Positions 28,060 to 41,806 of a DNA stretch of 64,000 bases are shown piece after piece. Origin of the DNA: Sapria himalayana. Taxonomy: Eukaryota; Streptophyta; Magnoliopsida; Malpighiales; Rafflesiaceae. The DNA lies in contig JAREIK010002454.1 of assembly GCA_029783825.1 (NCBI GenBank), forward strand, positions 132,704 through 196,703, given 5' to 3'. The notes under the pieces were generated by a model that saw nothing but the letters and a program-made list of their open reading frames with translations, did not search any database and was not told the DNA's origin. A program made the position numbers and the translations under genes. The stretch's first letter is position 1; each line of letters opens with the position of its first letter.

Positions 28060-31000
28060 AATAATTTTTAATATTTTTCAAATGTGAATTCAATATTTAG
28101 TTATAATAATCATTATATTTATATATCATATAAATTCAACATAAACAATTTTAGTGATAAATATTCTAATAATGATCAAAAAATAAATTAATAATCTATT
28201 ATTAATAAGATAGATATAAATTAAAAAATAATTATAAAACATAAAATGATTCATAAGCAAAGCAAAATATATTATTATATAATAATTTTTTGTTTTGAAT
28301 TTTTTTTTATTTTAAAAAGTTTATCTCTATTTTTTTGATTAAAAATAATTTACATAAATTATATTTGTCTAACTCATAATTTATTTTTTAATTAATATTT
28401 ATATAAAAATAACAAATTAAAAATTAAAATGAATATTAAAATTATAAAGAAAAAAAATTGAGATTTATTATTATTATTTAGGGTATACCGGTTTAATTTA
28501 AGTTATATCTGTCTCACTAATAATTTATTTGTAATTAATATTTTCTATAAAAATAAATTGATAAATAATTAAAATAAAAATTTAAAATTATACTGAATAA
28601 AAATTAAAATGAAATTTATGCATTTATTATTAATGTATGCCAATTTAATTGTTTAAGTATTTAGAAGTTTTGTCGTTTAGGAGTTTAGTGATTTATGTTT
28701 TTAGGCATTTAGTGGTTTATAGGTTTTATTTAAACAATAAAATAACAAAAAAAGTTTGTAATTTTTTCTCATTTTCATAGGTCATAACCTTGAAAAAATA
28801 ATAATAATTAACATTTTTTGATATGTGAATATATTATTTAGTTATACAAATATTATTAATTATATATCATATAAATTCAATATAAAGAATTTTATTGCTA
28901 GATATTATAATAATGATCAAAAATTAATTTAATGAATAATTAATAATGAGATAGATATTAATTAAAAAATATTTACAAAACCCAAATTGATTCAAAATTA
29001 AAGTAAAAAATATTATTGTATAATAATTTTTAATTTTTAAATTTTTATTTCTTTTATAAGCGTATACCAGTTTAATGGTTTAAGTATTTTGAGGTTTTGT
29101 CGTTTAGGAATTTAGCTGATTTATGTTTTTAGGCATTTAGTGATTTATAGGTTTTATTTAAACAATAAAATAACAAAAAAAATTGTAATTTTTTCTCATT
29201 TTTAAATGTTATAACCTTTGAAAATTTAATAATATTTAAAATTTTTTGAAATTTGAATACAATATTAGTTATAATAATTTTAATAATTCTATATCATATA
29301 AAATAAATATAAACAATTTTATTGATAGATATTATAATAATGATCAAAAATTAAATTAATAAACTATTTATAATAAGATAGATATTAATTAAAAAATATT
29401 TACAAAACCCAAATTGATTCAAAATTAAAGTAAAATATATTAGTTGATAATAATTTTTAATTTTTAATAATACTTCTTTAAAAGAAATTATATTTTTTTT
29501 GATTGAAAATAAATTATTTAAATTATATGTGTAGCACTAAAAATTTATTTTGTAAAAAAAATTTCTATAAAAATAAACAAATAAATAATTAAAATGAATA
29601 TTTAAAATAATAATAAATTGAAATAAATATTAAATTTATTAATTATTAAGTTGTATATAGCGGTTTAATGGTTTATGTATTTAGGCATTACAGGGCTTAG
29701 GGGTTTACTGATATAACTGTGTATGCATTTAGTGGTTTATATGTTTTATTTAAAAAATAAAATAACAAAATATTTATTTTTATTATTTAGTTATCATAAT
29801 CATTATATTTATATATCTTATAAATTCAATATAAACAATTTTATTGATAAATATTCTAATAATGATCAAAATATAAATTAATAAATAATTATTAATAAGA
29901 TAGATATCAATTAAAATATAATTACATAACCTAAAATGATTCAGAAGGAGAGCAAAATATATTACTATATAATAAATTTTAGTTTTTAAATTTTTATTCT
30001 TTTTATAAGTTTATGTATATTTTTTGATAAAAAATAATTTATATAAATTATATTTTTCTAACTCATAATTTATTTTGTAATTAATATTTATATAAAAATA
30101 AACGTATAAATAAATAAAATGAATATTTTAAATTATATTGAAAAAAATAATATTGAGATTTATTATCTCTTATTCAGGGTATACTAATTTAAAAGGATTA
30201 TCTTTTTAGGATTTTAAAGATTTAGGAGTTATTGATTAAAGTGTTTAGGCATTTAGTGCTTTATAGGATTTATTTAAACAATGAAATAACAAAAAATATT
30301 TTTGATATTTTTTCACATTTTCAAAGGTTATATCATTTGAAAATAAAATAATTTTAAAATTTTTTAAAAATGTAAATAAAATATTTTGTAATAATAATCA
30401 TTATAATTATATATAATATAAACAAAATATAAAGAATTTTATTGATAGATAATAAATCAATCATCAAAATATAAATTAATATGCTATTATTAAGATGATA
30501 TATAGAAATTAAAATATAATTGCAAAACATAAAATTATTCAAAATCAAAGTAAAATTTATTACTAAATAATATTTTTTTTTTAGTTTTTACATCCATTTA
30601 TAAGCCTATATATTTTTTATGATAAAAAATAAATTATTTAAATTAAATTTGTATCAATCAGAATTTCTTTTGTAATTAATATGTTAATAAATTATTTAAT
30701 TTATAATTAAGGTTTACGAGTTTAAAGGTTTAAGTATTTAGGGGCTTTTGTGTTGAGGAGTTTATAGATTTAAGTGTTTAGGGATTTAGTGGTTTATAAG
30801 TTTATTTAAACATTGATATAACATAAAATTTATTTTTTTTATTTTTTCTAATTTTTGAAGGTTATATCCTTTGAAAATATAATAATTTTTAAATTTTTTC
30901 AAATGTAAATATAATATTTATCTATAATAATCTTCATAAATATAAGTCATTTAAATTCATATATAAATAATTACATTGCTAGATATTATAATAATGATCA

Positions 31001-33629
31001 CAAAATAAATTAATAAACTATTATTAATAAAATAGATATTATTTAAAAAGTAATTGCAAAATCTAAATTTATTCAAATCAAAGTAAAATATATTACTAAA
31101 TAATAATTATTTTAATGTTTTGCTTTTTTTATAAGTTTATATTTTTGTTATTAAAAAAAATTATTTAAATTATATTTGTCTTACTCATAATTTATTATGT
31201 AATTTATAATTCTATAATAATAAACTAATAAATAATTAAAATGAATATTTAAAATTATAATGAATACAAATAAAATTGAGATTTATTATTTATTATTCGG
31301 GATATACCGGTTTAATGGTTTAAGTATTTAGGTGTTTTGTGGTTTAGGAGTTTAGTGATTTAATTGTTTAGGCCTTTAGTGATTTATAGTTTTTATTTAA
31401 AGAATGAAAAAAAAATTTAATTTTTTGATTTTTTTTTTAATTTTTGAAGGTTATAACCTTTGAAATATAATAATTTTTAATTTTTTATAAATGTGAATAT
31501 AATATTTAGTTATAATAATCTTAATAATTATATATAATGTAAACTCAATATAAAAAATTTTATTGATATATATTATAATAATGATCAATAAATAAATTAA
31601 TAAACTAGTATTCATAAGAATGATATAAATTAAAATATAATTGTAAAATCTAAAATGATTCAAAATCAAAATAAGATATATTACTAAATAATAATTATTT
31701 ATTTATAAAAATTTGGCTTTTTATATGAGCATTTTTTATGAAAAATAAATTATTTAAACTATATATGTCGCACTAATAATTTATTTTGTAATTAATATTT
31801 TATAAAAATAAACTGATAAATAATTAAAATGAATATTTAAAATTATAATGAATACTAATAAAAATTAGATTGATGATTTATTATTTGTACTATACTAATT
31901 TAATGTTTTAAGTATTTATGAGCTTCGGGGTTTAGGAGTTTAGTCATTTTAGAATTTAGTCATTTGTACTATACTATTTTATTGATATATATTATAATAA
32001 TGATCATAAAAAAGTAATAAACAATTATTAATAAGATAAATATTGTTTAAAATATATTTTCAAAACCTAAAATGATTTAAAATCAAAGTTAAATATTTTA
32101 CGAAATATTAATTTAAATTTTTAAATTTTTGTATCCATTTATAAGCCTATATATTTTTTTGTGAAAAATAAAATATTTAAATTATATTTGTCTCACTAAT
32201 AATTTAATTTTTAATTTATATTTCTCTAAAATTAAACTAATAAATAATTAAAAAGTATATATATAATTATAATGAATACTAATAAAAATGAGATTAAAGA
32301 TTTATTATTTAGGGTATAACTATTTAATTGTTTATGTTTTTGTGGTTTTGGGGCTTAAGGAGTTTATTGATTTATATGTTTACACATTTTCGTGTTTATA
32401 GGTTTTATTTAATCAATGAAATAACAAAAAATTTATTTTTATGAATTTTCGTGATTTTCAAAGGTTATCACCTTTAAAAATATAATAATTTTTTAATAGT
32501 TCTAAAATATGAATACAATACTTGTTTATAATAATCTTAATAATTACATTTGTTGTAGATTCAATATAAAAAAATGTATTAATATATATTATAAAAATGA
32601 TCAAAAAATAAATTAATAAACTATTATTAATAAGATAGATATTAATTAAAATATATTTGCAGAACCCAAAATAATTCAAAATCAAAGTAAATTATATTAC
32701 TAAATAAAATTTTAAAATTTTGAAATTTTATTTATTTTTATAATCTTATTTTTTTTTCATAAAAAATAATTTATTTAAATTATATTTCTCTCACTCATTA
32801 TTTATTTTGTAATTAATATTTCTATAAAAATAAACTAAAAAATAATTAAAATGAATATTTAAAATTATACTGTATACAGATAAAAATGAGATTTATTATT
32901 TATTATTTAGGTTATATAGGTTTAATGGTTTAAGTATTTAGGGGGTTTTGGGGTTTAGGAGTCTAGAGATTTAATTGTTTAGGCATTTAGTGATTTATAA
33001 GTTTTATTTAAATAATAAAATAAAAAATATATATTTTTGTGATTTTATATCATTTTTGAAGGTTATAACCTTTGAAAATATAATAATTTTTAAATTTTTT
33101 TCAAATGTAAATATAATATTTAGTTATAATAATCTTAACAATTATAAGACATTTAAATTGAATATAAGTAATTTTATTGTAGATATTATAAAAATGATCA
33201 AATAATAAATTTATAAACTTTTATTAAAAATATTGATAGCAATTAAAATATAATTGCAAAACCTATATATAATGAGTCAAAATCAAAGTAAAATATAGTA
33301 CTAAAAAATACATTTTTGTTTTTAAATTTTTACTTCTTAATATAAGTTTATATTTTTTTTGATTAAAAATAAATTATTAAAATTATATTTATCTAACTCA
33401 TTATTTATTTTGTAATTAATATTTCTATAAAAAATAAACTAATAAATAATTAAAATGAATATTTAAAATTATAATGAATACAAATTAAAATGATTTTTAT
33501 GATTTATTATATGTGGTATACTGGTTTAATGGTTTGATTATTTAGGACTTTTGTCATTTAGGAGTTTATCAATTTATGTTTTTAGGCATTTAGTGGTTTA
33601 TAGGTTTTATTTATATAATAAATAAAACC

Positions 33630-33970
33630 TTTAAAATTTTTTTTAGGTTTATAGGTTTATACAAATTAAAATAAAAATTTTTTTTTTAGATTTTTTCTTG
33701 ATTTTCAAAGGTTATAACCTTTAAAAATAAAATAGTTTTTAAAATTTTTTGAAATGTGAATATTATGTATAATTATATTAATCTTACTAATTATAAATCA
33801 TATAAATTCATAAACTATTAAAATAATTTTAATAGTTATTATAATAATGATAAAAATTAATATTATAATAATAAAATCAATAATTTTAATAGTTATTATA
33901 AATTCATAAATTATTATTATAAATAATAATTTTATTTATATTAAAATTATTTATCAATATAAACAATTTT
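33630..33970 (-). repeat. Locally scrambled satellite segment with small inverted repeats
   Basis: The usual monomer order is interrupted. At about 33620-33680 there is an extra telomere-like scrap (TTTAGGTTTATAGG). From about 33805 to 33960 there is added AT-only DNA containing AACTATTAAAAT and its inverse ATTTTAATAGTT one base apart, followed by a partial repeat of that sequence. It looks like replication slippage or template switching inside the array. Confidence 0.6.
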
Positions 33971-36090
33971 AATGATAGATATTATAATAATGATCAAAAA
34001 TTAAATTAATAAACTATTATTAATAATATAATAATAATTAAAATATATTTAAATAACACAATGATTCAAAATCAAATCAAATTATATTACTAAATAATAA
34101 TATTTAGATGAAAAATATATTACTATATAAAAATGATTCAGAAGAAAGCAAAATATATTACTATATAATAATTTGTTGTTTTGAAATTTTTTTTCTTTTA
34201 AAATAAATTATTTTTCATTTTATTGAAAAATAATTTATATAAATTATATTTGTCTAACTTATAATTTATTTTGTAATTAATATTTATATAAAAATAAACA
34301 AATAGATAATTAAAATGAATATTTAAAATTATAATGAATAAAATAATATTGAGATTTATTATTTATTATTTAGGGTTACCAGTTTAAAAGTATTATTATT
34401 TATTATTTAGGGTTTTAGAGATTCAGGAGTTATTGATTTAAGTGTTTAGGCATTTAGTGGTTTGAAGGTTTTATTTAAACAATGAAATATCAAAAAAATA
34501 TATTTTTTTTATTTTTTCACATTTTCAAAGGTTATATTCTTTGAAAATATATTAATTTTTAATTTTTTTCAAAAGTGAATTCAATATTAAGTTATAATAA
34601 TCATTATATTTATATATCATATAAATTCAATATAAACAATTTTATTGATAAATATTCTAATAATGATCAAAAAATTAATTAATAATCTATTATTAATAAG
34701 ATAGATATCAATTAAAATATATTTACAAAACCAATAGTGATTCAGAAGCAAAGCAAATTATATTATTATATAATAATTTTTTGTTTTTAATTTTTTTTTC
34801 TTTTAATAAGTTTATCTATAGTTTTTTTGATGAAAAATAATTTATATAAATTATAATTGTCTAACTCATAATTTATTTTGTAATTAATATTTATATAAAA
34901 ATAAACAAATAAATAATTAAAATGAATATTTAAAATTATAAAAAATAGAAATAAAAATTAGATTTATTAATTATTAAGTAGTATATAGCGGTTTAATGGT
35001 TTATGTATTTAGGCATTACGATGTTTAGGAGTTTACTGATTTAACTATGTATGCATTTAGTGGTTATATGTTTAATTTATAAAATAAATAAACAAAAAAT
35101 TTATTTTATTATTTTTTGATATTTTCAAATGTTATAACCTTTGGAAATATAATAATTTTTAAATTTTTTTCAAAAGTGAATTCAATATTTAGTTATAATA
35201 ATGATTATATCTATATTTCATATAAATTCAATATAAATAATTTTATTAATAAATATAATTAATAATCTATTATTAATAAGATAGATATGAATTAAAATAT
35301 AATTACAAAACCTAATATGATTCAGAAGGAAAGCAAAACTATATAATATATTTTTGTTTTGAAATTTTTTCTTTTTTTTATAAGTTTATCTATTTTTTTT
35401 ATGAAAAATAATTTATATAAATTATATTTGTCTAACTCATAATTTATATTGTAATTAATATTTAATAAAAATTAACGAATACATAATTAAAATGAATATT
35501 TTAAATTATAATGAAAAAAATAATATTGAGATTTATTATTTATTATTTAGGGTTTACCAGTTCAAAAGGATTATCTATTTAGGGTTTTCTTGATTTCGGA
35601 GTTATTGACTTAAGTGTTTAGGCATTTAGTAGTTTATAGGATTTATTTAAACAATGAAATAACAAAAAAATTATTTTTGATATTTTCTCACATTTTCAAA
35701 GGTTATAACCTTTGAAAATGTGATAATTTTAAATTTTTTAAAAATATGAATACAATATTTAGTAATATGAATCATTATAATTATATATAATATAAACTAA
35801 ATATAAACAATTTCATTGATAGATATGATATCAATTATCAAAATATAAATTAATATTCTATTATTAATATGATAGATATAAATTAAAATATAATTACATA
35901 ACCTAAGATTATTCAAAATCAAAGTAAAATTTATTACCAAATAATAATTTTTGTTTTTTAGTTTTTGCTTCTTTTTATAAGCTTATATTTTTTTTGATGA
36001 AAAATAAATTATTTAAATTATATTTAAGGTTTATGAGTTTAAAGTTTTAAGTGTTTAGGGGCTTTTGTGTTTAAGAGTTTATAGATTTAA

Positions 36091-36099
36091 GTGTTAGAA
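36091..36099. other. Orientation-switch junction 2 of the satellite
   Basis: Reverse-orientation sequence ends in the telomere-like module (GAGTTTATAGATTTAAGTGTTA). It passes directly into GAATAAATCTCATTTT, the forward monomer just after its own telomere-like module. As at junction 1, the break lies at or next to that module and no filler DNA is present. Confidence 0.8.
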
Positions 36100-36509
36100 T
36101 AAATCTCATTTTTTTTCATTATAATTTTAAATATTCATTTTAATTATTTATTTGTTTATTTTTATATAAATATTAATTTAAAAATAAATTATGAGTTAGA
36201 TAAATATAATTTATGTAAATTATTTTTCATCAAAAAAATATAGATAAACTTATTAAAAGAAAAAAAAATTAAAAACAAAAAATTATTATATAGTAATATA
36301 ATTTGCTTTGCTTCTGAATCATTATAGGTTTTGTAATTATATTTTAATTGATATCTATCGTATTAATAAAAGATTATTAATTTATTTTATGATCATTATT
36401 AGAATATTTATCAATAATATTATTTATATTGAATTTATATGATATATAAATATAATGATTATTATAACTAAATATTGAATTCACATATTAATAAATTTAA
36501 AAATTATTG

Positions 36510-36539
36510 TATTTTCAAAGGTTATAACCTTTGAAAATA
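36510..36539. repeat. Perfect 30-bp palindrome in the first forward monomer after junction 2
   Basis: TATTTTC and GAAAATA flank the AAAGGTTATAACCTTT centre. Only the outermost base pair of the 32-bp version is lost. Confidence 0.85.
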
Positions 36540-39405
36540 TAAAAAAATAATAAAAGTAAATATTTTGTAATTTTAATTTTTAAATAAAACCTATAATCCA
36601 CTAAATGCATACACAGTTAAATCAGTAAACTCCTAAACCTCGTAATGCTTAAATACATAAACCATTAAACTGCTATATACTACTTAATAATTAATAAATC
36701 TGATTTTTATTTCTATTTATTATAATTTAAATATTCATTTTAATTATTTATTAGTTTATTTTGATAAAAATATTTATTATTAATTAAATTATGAGTGCGA
36801 CATATATATTTTAATTAATTTATATTTAATCAAAAAATATATATGTTATAAAAGAAGTAAAAATTTAAAAATTAAAAATTATTATCCTGTAATATATTTT
36901 ACTTTAATTTTGAATCAATTTGGGTTTTGTAATTATTTTTTAATTAATTTCAATCTTTTTATTAATAGTTTATTAATTAAAATTTTGATTATTATTATAT
37001 TATCTATCTATAAATTGTTATATTAATTTATATGATATATAATTATTAATATTATTATAAATAAATATTGTATTCTCTTTTCAAAAAATTTTAAATATTA
37101 TTATATTTTCAAAGGTTATAACCTATGAAAATGAGAAAAAATTACAATTTTTTTTGTTATTTTATTGTTTAAATAAAACCTATAAGCCACTAAATGCCTA
37201 AAAACATAAATTTCTAAACTCCTAAATGACAAAACCTCTAAATACTTAAACCATTAAAAAGTATACATTAATAAAAAATCATAAATCTCAATTTAATTTT
37301 TATAATTATAATTTTAAATTTTTATTTTAATTATTTGTCAGTTTATTTTTATAGAAATATTAATTACAAAATAAATTATTAGTGAGATAAATCTAATTTA
37401 AATAATTTATTTTTCATCAAAAAAATATATATCCATATAAAAAAGGCAAAATTTTAAAAACAAAATTTATTATTTAGTAATATATTTTATTTTTATTTGA
37501 ATCATTTTAGATTTTGCAATTATATTATAATTTATATCATTCTTATTAATAATTGTTTATTAATTTTTTATTGATTATTATTATAATATCAATTAATAAA
37601 ATTATTTATATTGAGTTTACATTATATATATTTATTAAGATTATTATTACTGAATATTATATTCACATTTAAAAAAATTAAAAATTATTATATTTTCAAA
37701 GGTTATAACCTTCAAAAATTAAAAAAAATCAAAAAATTAAATTTTTTATTTTTTTCATTCTTTAATTAAAAACTAGAAATCACTTAAGGCCTAAACACTT
37801 AAATAACTAAACCCCAAAATGCCTAAATACTTAAACCATTAAACTTGTATATCCTTAATAATAAATAATAAATGTAAATTTTATTTGTATTCATTATAAT
37901 TTTAAATATTCATTTTAATTATTTATTAGTTTATTTTTTTAGAATTTAAATTAAAAATAAATTATGAGGAAGACAAATATAAATTAAATAATTTACTTTT
38001 AATAACAAAAAATATAAACTTATAAAAAGAAGCAAAACATCAAAGAAAGTATTATTTTGTAATATATTTTACTTTGATTTTGAATAAATTTATGTTTTGC
38101 AAATATATTTAAAATAATATCTATCTCATTAATAATAGTTTATTAATTTATTTTTTGATCATTAATATAATATATTTTAATATAATTGTTTATATTGAAT
38201 TTACATGATATATAATTATTAAGATTATCATAACTAAATATAGTATTCACATATAAAAAAAATTAAAAATTGTTATAGTTTCAAAGGTTATATCCTTCAA
38301 AAATGAGAACAAATAACAAAAAAAATTTTGTTATTTTATTTTTTAAATAAAACCTATAAACTACTAAATGCCTAAACACTTAAATTACTAAATTCTTAAA
38401 TCCCAAAACTCCTAAATATATAATCTTTTAAACATGTATATTTTATCTTATTAATAATAGTTTTAATTAATATCTATCTTATTAATATATTTTACTTTGA
38501 CTATGAATCATTTTAGGTTTTGCAAATAAATTTTATTTAATATCTATCTTATTAATAATAGTTTATTAATTTATTTTATTATCATCATCATAATATCTAT
38601 AATAAAATTATTTATATTGAATTTACATAATATATAATTATTTAGATTTTATACCAACATAATATTTTCATATTTTAAAAAAATTTAAAAATTATTAAGT
38701 TTTCAAAGATTATAACCTTTGAAAATAAGAAAAAATATAAATATAAATTTTTTGTTATTAGATTTTTTAAATAATATCTATAAACCACAAAATACCTAAA
38801 TTATTAATGACTAAACTTTTAAACCCCGAAGCCCATAAATTCATAAGCCTTTATATTAGTATACTCTAAATAATAAATAATAAATCTCATTTTAATTAGT
38901 ATTCATTATAATTTTAAATATTCATTTTAATTATTTATCCATTTATTTTTATAGAAATATTAATTACGAAATAAATTATTAGTGAGACATATATAATATA
39001 AATAATTTATTTTTCATCAAAAAAATATAAGATCAAAAAAAGAGACGAAATTTTTAAAACAAAATATTATTATTTAGTAATTTATTTTAATTTAATTTTG
39101 AATAATTTTAGATTTTGCAATTATATTTTAATTTATATCATTCTAATTAATAATAGTTTATTAATTTATTTATTAATCATTATTATAATATTTATTAATA
39201 AAATTATTTTTATTGATTTTACATTATATATAATTAACAAGATTATTATAACTAAATATTATATTCACATTTTAAAAAAAATTAAAAATTATTATATTTT
39301 CAAAGGTTATAACCTTCAAAAATTAGATAAAATAACTTAAGGCATAAACACTTAAATTATAACTAAATACTTAAACCATTAAACATGTATATCATTAATA
39401 ATAAA

Positions 39406-39410
39406 TAATA

Positions 39411-39442
<32 letters not shown>
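39406..39442. repeat. (AAT)n microsatellite
   Basis: A run of about a dozen AAT units at the point where other monomers read AATAATAAATAATAAATCTC. It is an expansion of a short motif already present in the monomer, most easily explained by replication slippage. Confidence 0.9.
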
Positions 39443-39444
<2 letters not shown>

Positions 39445-41018
39445 CTCAATTTTATTTGTATTCATTATAATTTTAAATATTTATTTTAATTATTTATTAG
39501 TTTATTTTTATAGAATTATAAATTACTAAATAAATTATCAGGAAGACAAATATAATTTAAATAATTTATTTTTAAAAACAAAAATATAAACTTATAAAAA
39601 GAGCAAAATATTAAAAAAAATTATTATTTAGTAATATATACTTTGATTTTGAATAAATTTTGATTTTGCAAATATATTTTAAATAATATCTATCTTATTA
39701 ATTATAGTTTATTAATTTATTTATTGATCATTATTATAATATATAGCAAAGTGATTATTTATATTGAATTAAAATGACTTATATTTATTAAGATTATTAT
39801 GACAAAATATTATATTTACATTTCAAAAAATTAAGAAATTTTTATATTTTCAAAGGTTATAACTTTCAAAAATTAGAAAATAAAAATTAAAATAAATTTT
39901 TTGTTATATCATTGTTTAAATAAAACTTATAGACCACTAAATGCCTAAACACTTAAATCTATAAACTCGTAAACACAAAAGCCCGTAAATACTTAAAACT
40001 TTAAACTCGTAAACCTTAAATATAATTTAAATAATTTATTTTTCATCAAAAAAAATATTAGCTTATAAAAAGAAGCAAAAACTAAAAAACGAAAATTATT
40101 AATTGGTAATAAATTTTACTTTGATTTTGAATAATTTTAGGTTTTGCAATTATATTTTAATTTATATCTATCATATTAATAATAGCTTAATAATTTATTT
40201 TTTGATAATTGATATCATATCTATCAATAAAATTTTTTATATTTAGTTTATATTATATATAATTATAATGATTCTTATTACTAATATTGTATTCACATTT
40301 TTAAAAAAATTTAAAATTATTATATTTTCAAAGGTTATAACCTTTGAAAATGTGAGAAAATATCAAAAATAATTTTTTTGTTATTTCATTGTTTAAATAA
40401 ATCTCATAAACTACTAAATGCCTAAACACTTAAGTCAATAACTCCTAAATCTTTAAAACCATAAATAGATAATCCTTTTAAACTGGTATAACCTAAATAA
40501 TAAATAATAAATCTCAATATTATTTTTTTCATTATAATTTAAAATATTCATTTTAATTATTTATTCGTTTATTTTTATTAAATATTAATTACAATATAAA
40601 TTATAAGTTAGACAAATATAATTTATATAAATTATTTTACATCAAAAAATATCGATAAATTTATAAAAGAAGAAAAAATATCAAAACAAAAATGTATTAT
40701 ATAGTAATATATTTTGCTTTCCTTCTGAATCATTTTAGGTTTTGTAATTATATTTTAATTGATATCTATCTTATTAATAATAGATTTTTAATTTATTTTT
40801 TGATCATTATTAGAATATTTATCAATAAAATTGTTTATATTGAATTTATATAATATATAAATATATGATTAGTATAACTAAATATTGTATTCACATTTGA
40901 AAAAAATTTAAAAATTATTATATTTTCAAAGGTTATAATATTTGAAAATATCAAAAAATAATAAAAATAATTTTTTTTTATTTTATTTTTTAAATAAAAC
41001 CTATAAAGCACTAAATCC

Positions 41019-41806
41019 TAGGGGTGCTCATGGGACGGGACTGGATGGGGATTACAAATCTCCAGTCCCTTCCCACAGTTCAAAGATTTTTTTTTGAAGA
41101 TCCAGACCCATCCCATAGGTTGGAAATATCGGGTTGGGATGGGACGTAGATCGGGATTTTGGGTAGGAGAAAACAGTTCCGGGACGGAACGGAGTTCGGA
41201 CATTTTTTTCAATTTATTTTCTTCAAACCGGCCAAGTTAGTTCATGTCAAAACCAATTGTTGTACCATTTATCACTCCTTAGTTATGTATCTTTCAAACT
41301 AAAATTGGGCCAATTTTGTATTATCAAATAGGCTGAATACTGCAAAGGAGTTCCATTACCTTGTCAAAAGCTTTGATGTGTAGAAAAGGCTAGAAATATT
41401 AAATAGAACGGACCGAGTTGTGTTCTTAATTTGGTTCTTTGTTTTTTCACAAGTTGGATTTGTTCAGCCGAGTGAAAGTTAACCATAATAGCAATACTAC
41501 ATTTTTTAAACAATTACTTAAAATATTAAGGAATAGCTAAAGATGACTTCAAACATTGATAGCAGCAATTACTACTTAAGTAATTGCTAAAATTAGGCAG
41601 CTTAATATAACAAAAAAATACAACTAATAACAACCATGATAAAATACATTTCAATGATCCATCCCGGAACAGCAACCAAAATTTAAACCCAATTAATTAT
41701 CTTTTCTACACCTCCTCCCTTTTCTTCCTCCACTGTAGAAGGACAACCAAAGATCAAAACGTGTTAATCATGTAGACATAAATTTCTAAGATGAAAGTGT
41801 AATAAA
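41019..41806 (-). mobile_element. Truncated copy of the hAT element (right-end fragment, inverted)
   Basis: From 41019 the sequence TAGGGGTGCTCATGGGAC is the inverted right terminus of the element at 12869-16554. The similarity runs through GGTTTGAAGAAAATAAATTG and AGTGGAGGAAGAAAAGG (inverted) to about 41806, corresponding to 16554 back to about 15765 in the full copy. The rest of the element, including the left terminus, is missing. Its outer flank is CTAAATCC, the same satellite position as the target duplication of the full copy (CTCAATGC when inverted). The inner end stops in AATAAAAATA, where satellite resumes about 55 bp upstream of the insertion point, so a short piece of monomer is duplicated. 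The 64-residue frame at 41018-41212 is subterminal non-coding DNA. Confidence 0.88.

Larger units (their letters stand above)
16563..36096 (-). repeat. AT-rich satellite array, reverse orientation, main block
   Basis: About 19.5 kb of minus-strand monomers with no gene. The palindrome core appears near 16624, 17380, 17975, 18560, 19165, 19705, 20290, 21012, 21605, 22355, 22840, 23370, 23955, 24385, 24975, 25510, 26107, 26695, 27440, 28030, 28775, 29210, 30320, 30860, 31450, 32460, 33060, 33710, 34530, 35130 and 35700. Telomere-like words (TTTAGG, GGTTTA) precede each next monomer. Unequal joins occur, for example near 24200, 29060, 29790 and 31970, where monomers are shortened or fused. Open frames of 60-76 residues here are AT-rich, recur in corresponding monomer positions and look non-coding. 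Confidence 0.9.
36097..41018 (+). repeat. AT-rich satellite array, forward orientation, block 2a
   Basis: Forward monomers with palindrome cores near 36511, 37107, 37698, 38281, 38700, 39298, 39849, 40328 and 40920. A rearranged join occurs near 38440-38520, where parts of the TATCTTATTAATAATAG module are repeated. No gene is supported; the 80-residue frame at 39098-39340 is the forward counterpart of the AT-rich frames in the reverse block. Confidence 0.9.

Noticed and set aside
7771..36099. The reverse block as half of one large perfect inverted duplication
   Set aside because: Shared markers (hAT end at 16.55 and 41.02 kb; 127-bp expansion at 20.9 and 45.1 kb) occur in the same left-to-right order on both sides, whereas a simple inverted duplication would reverse the order.
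41018..41212. 64-residue proline-rich open frame as a gene
   Set aside because: It is the subterminal, non-coding end of the truncated hAT copy; the same DNA in the full copy lies beyond the transposase.
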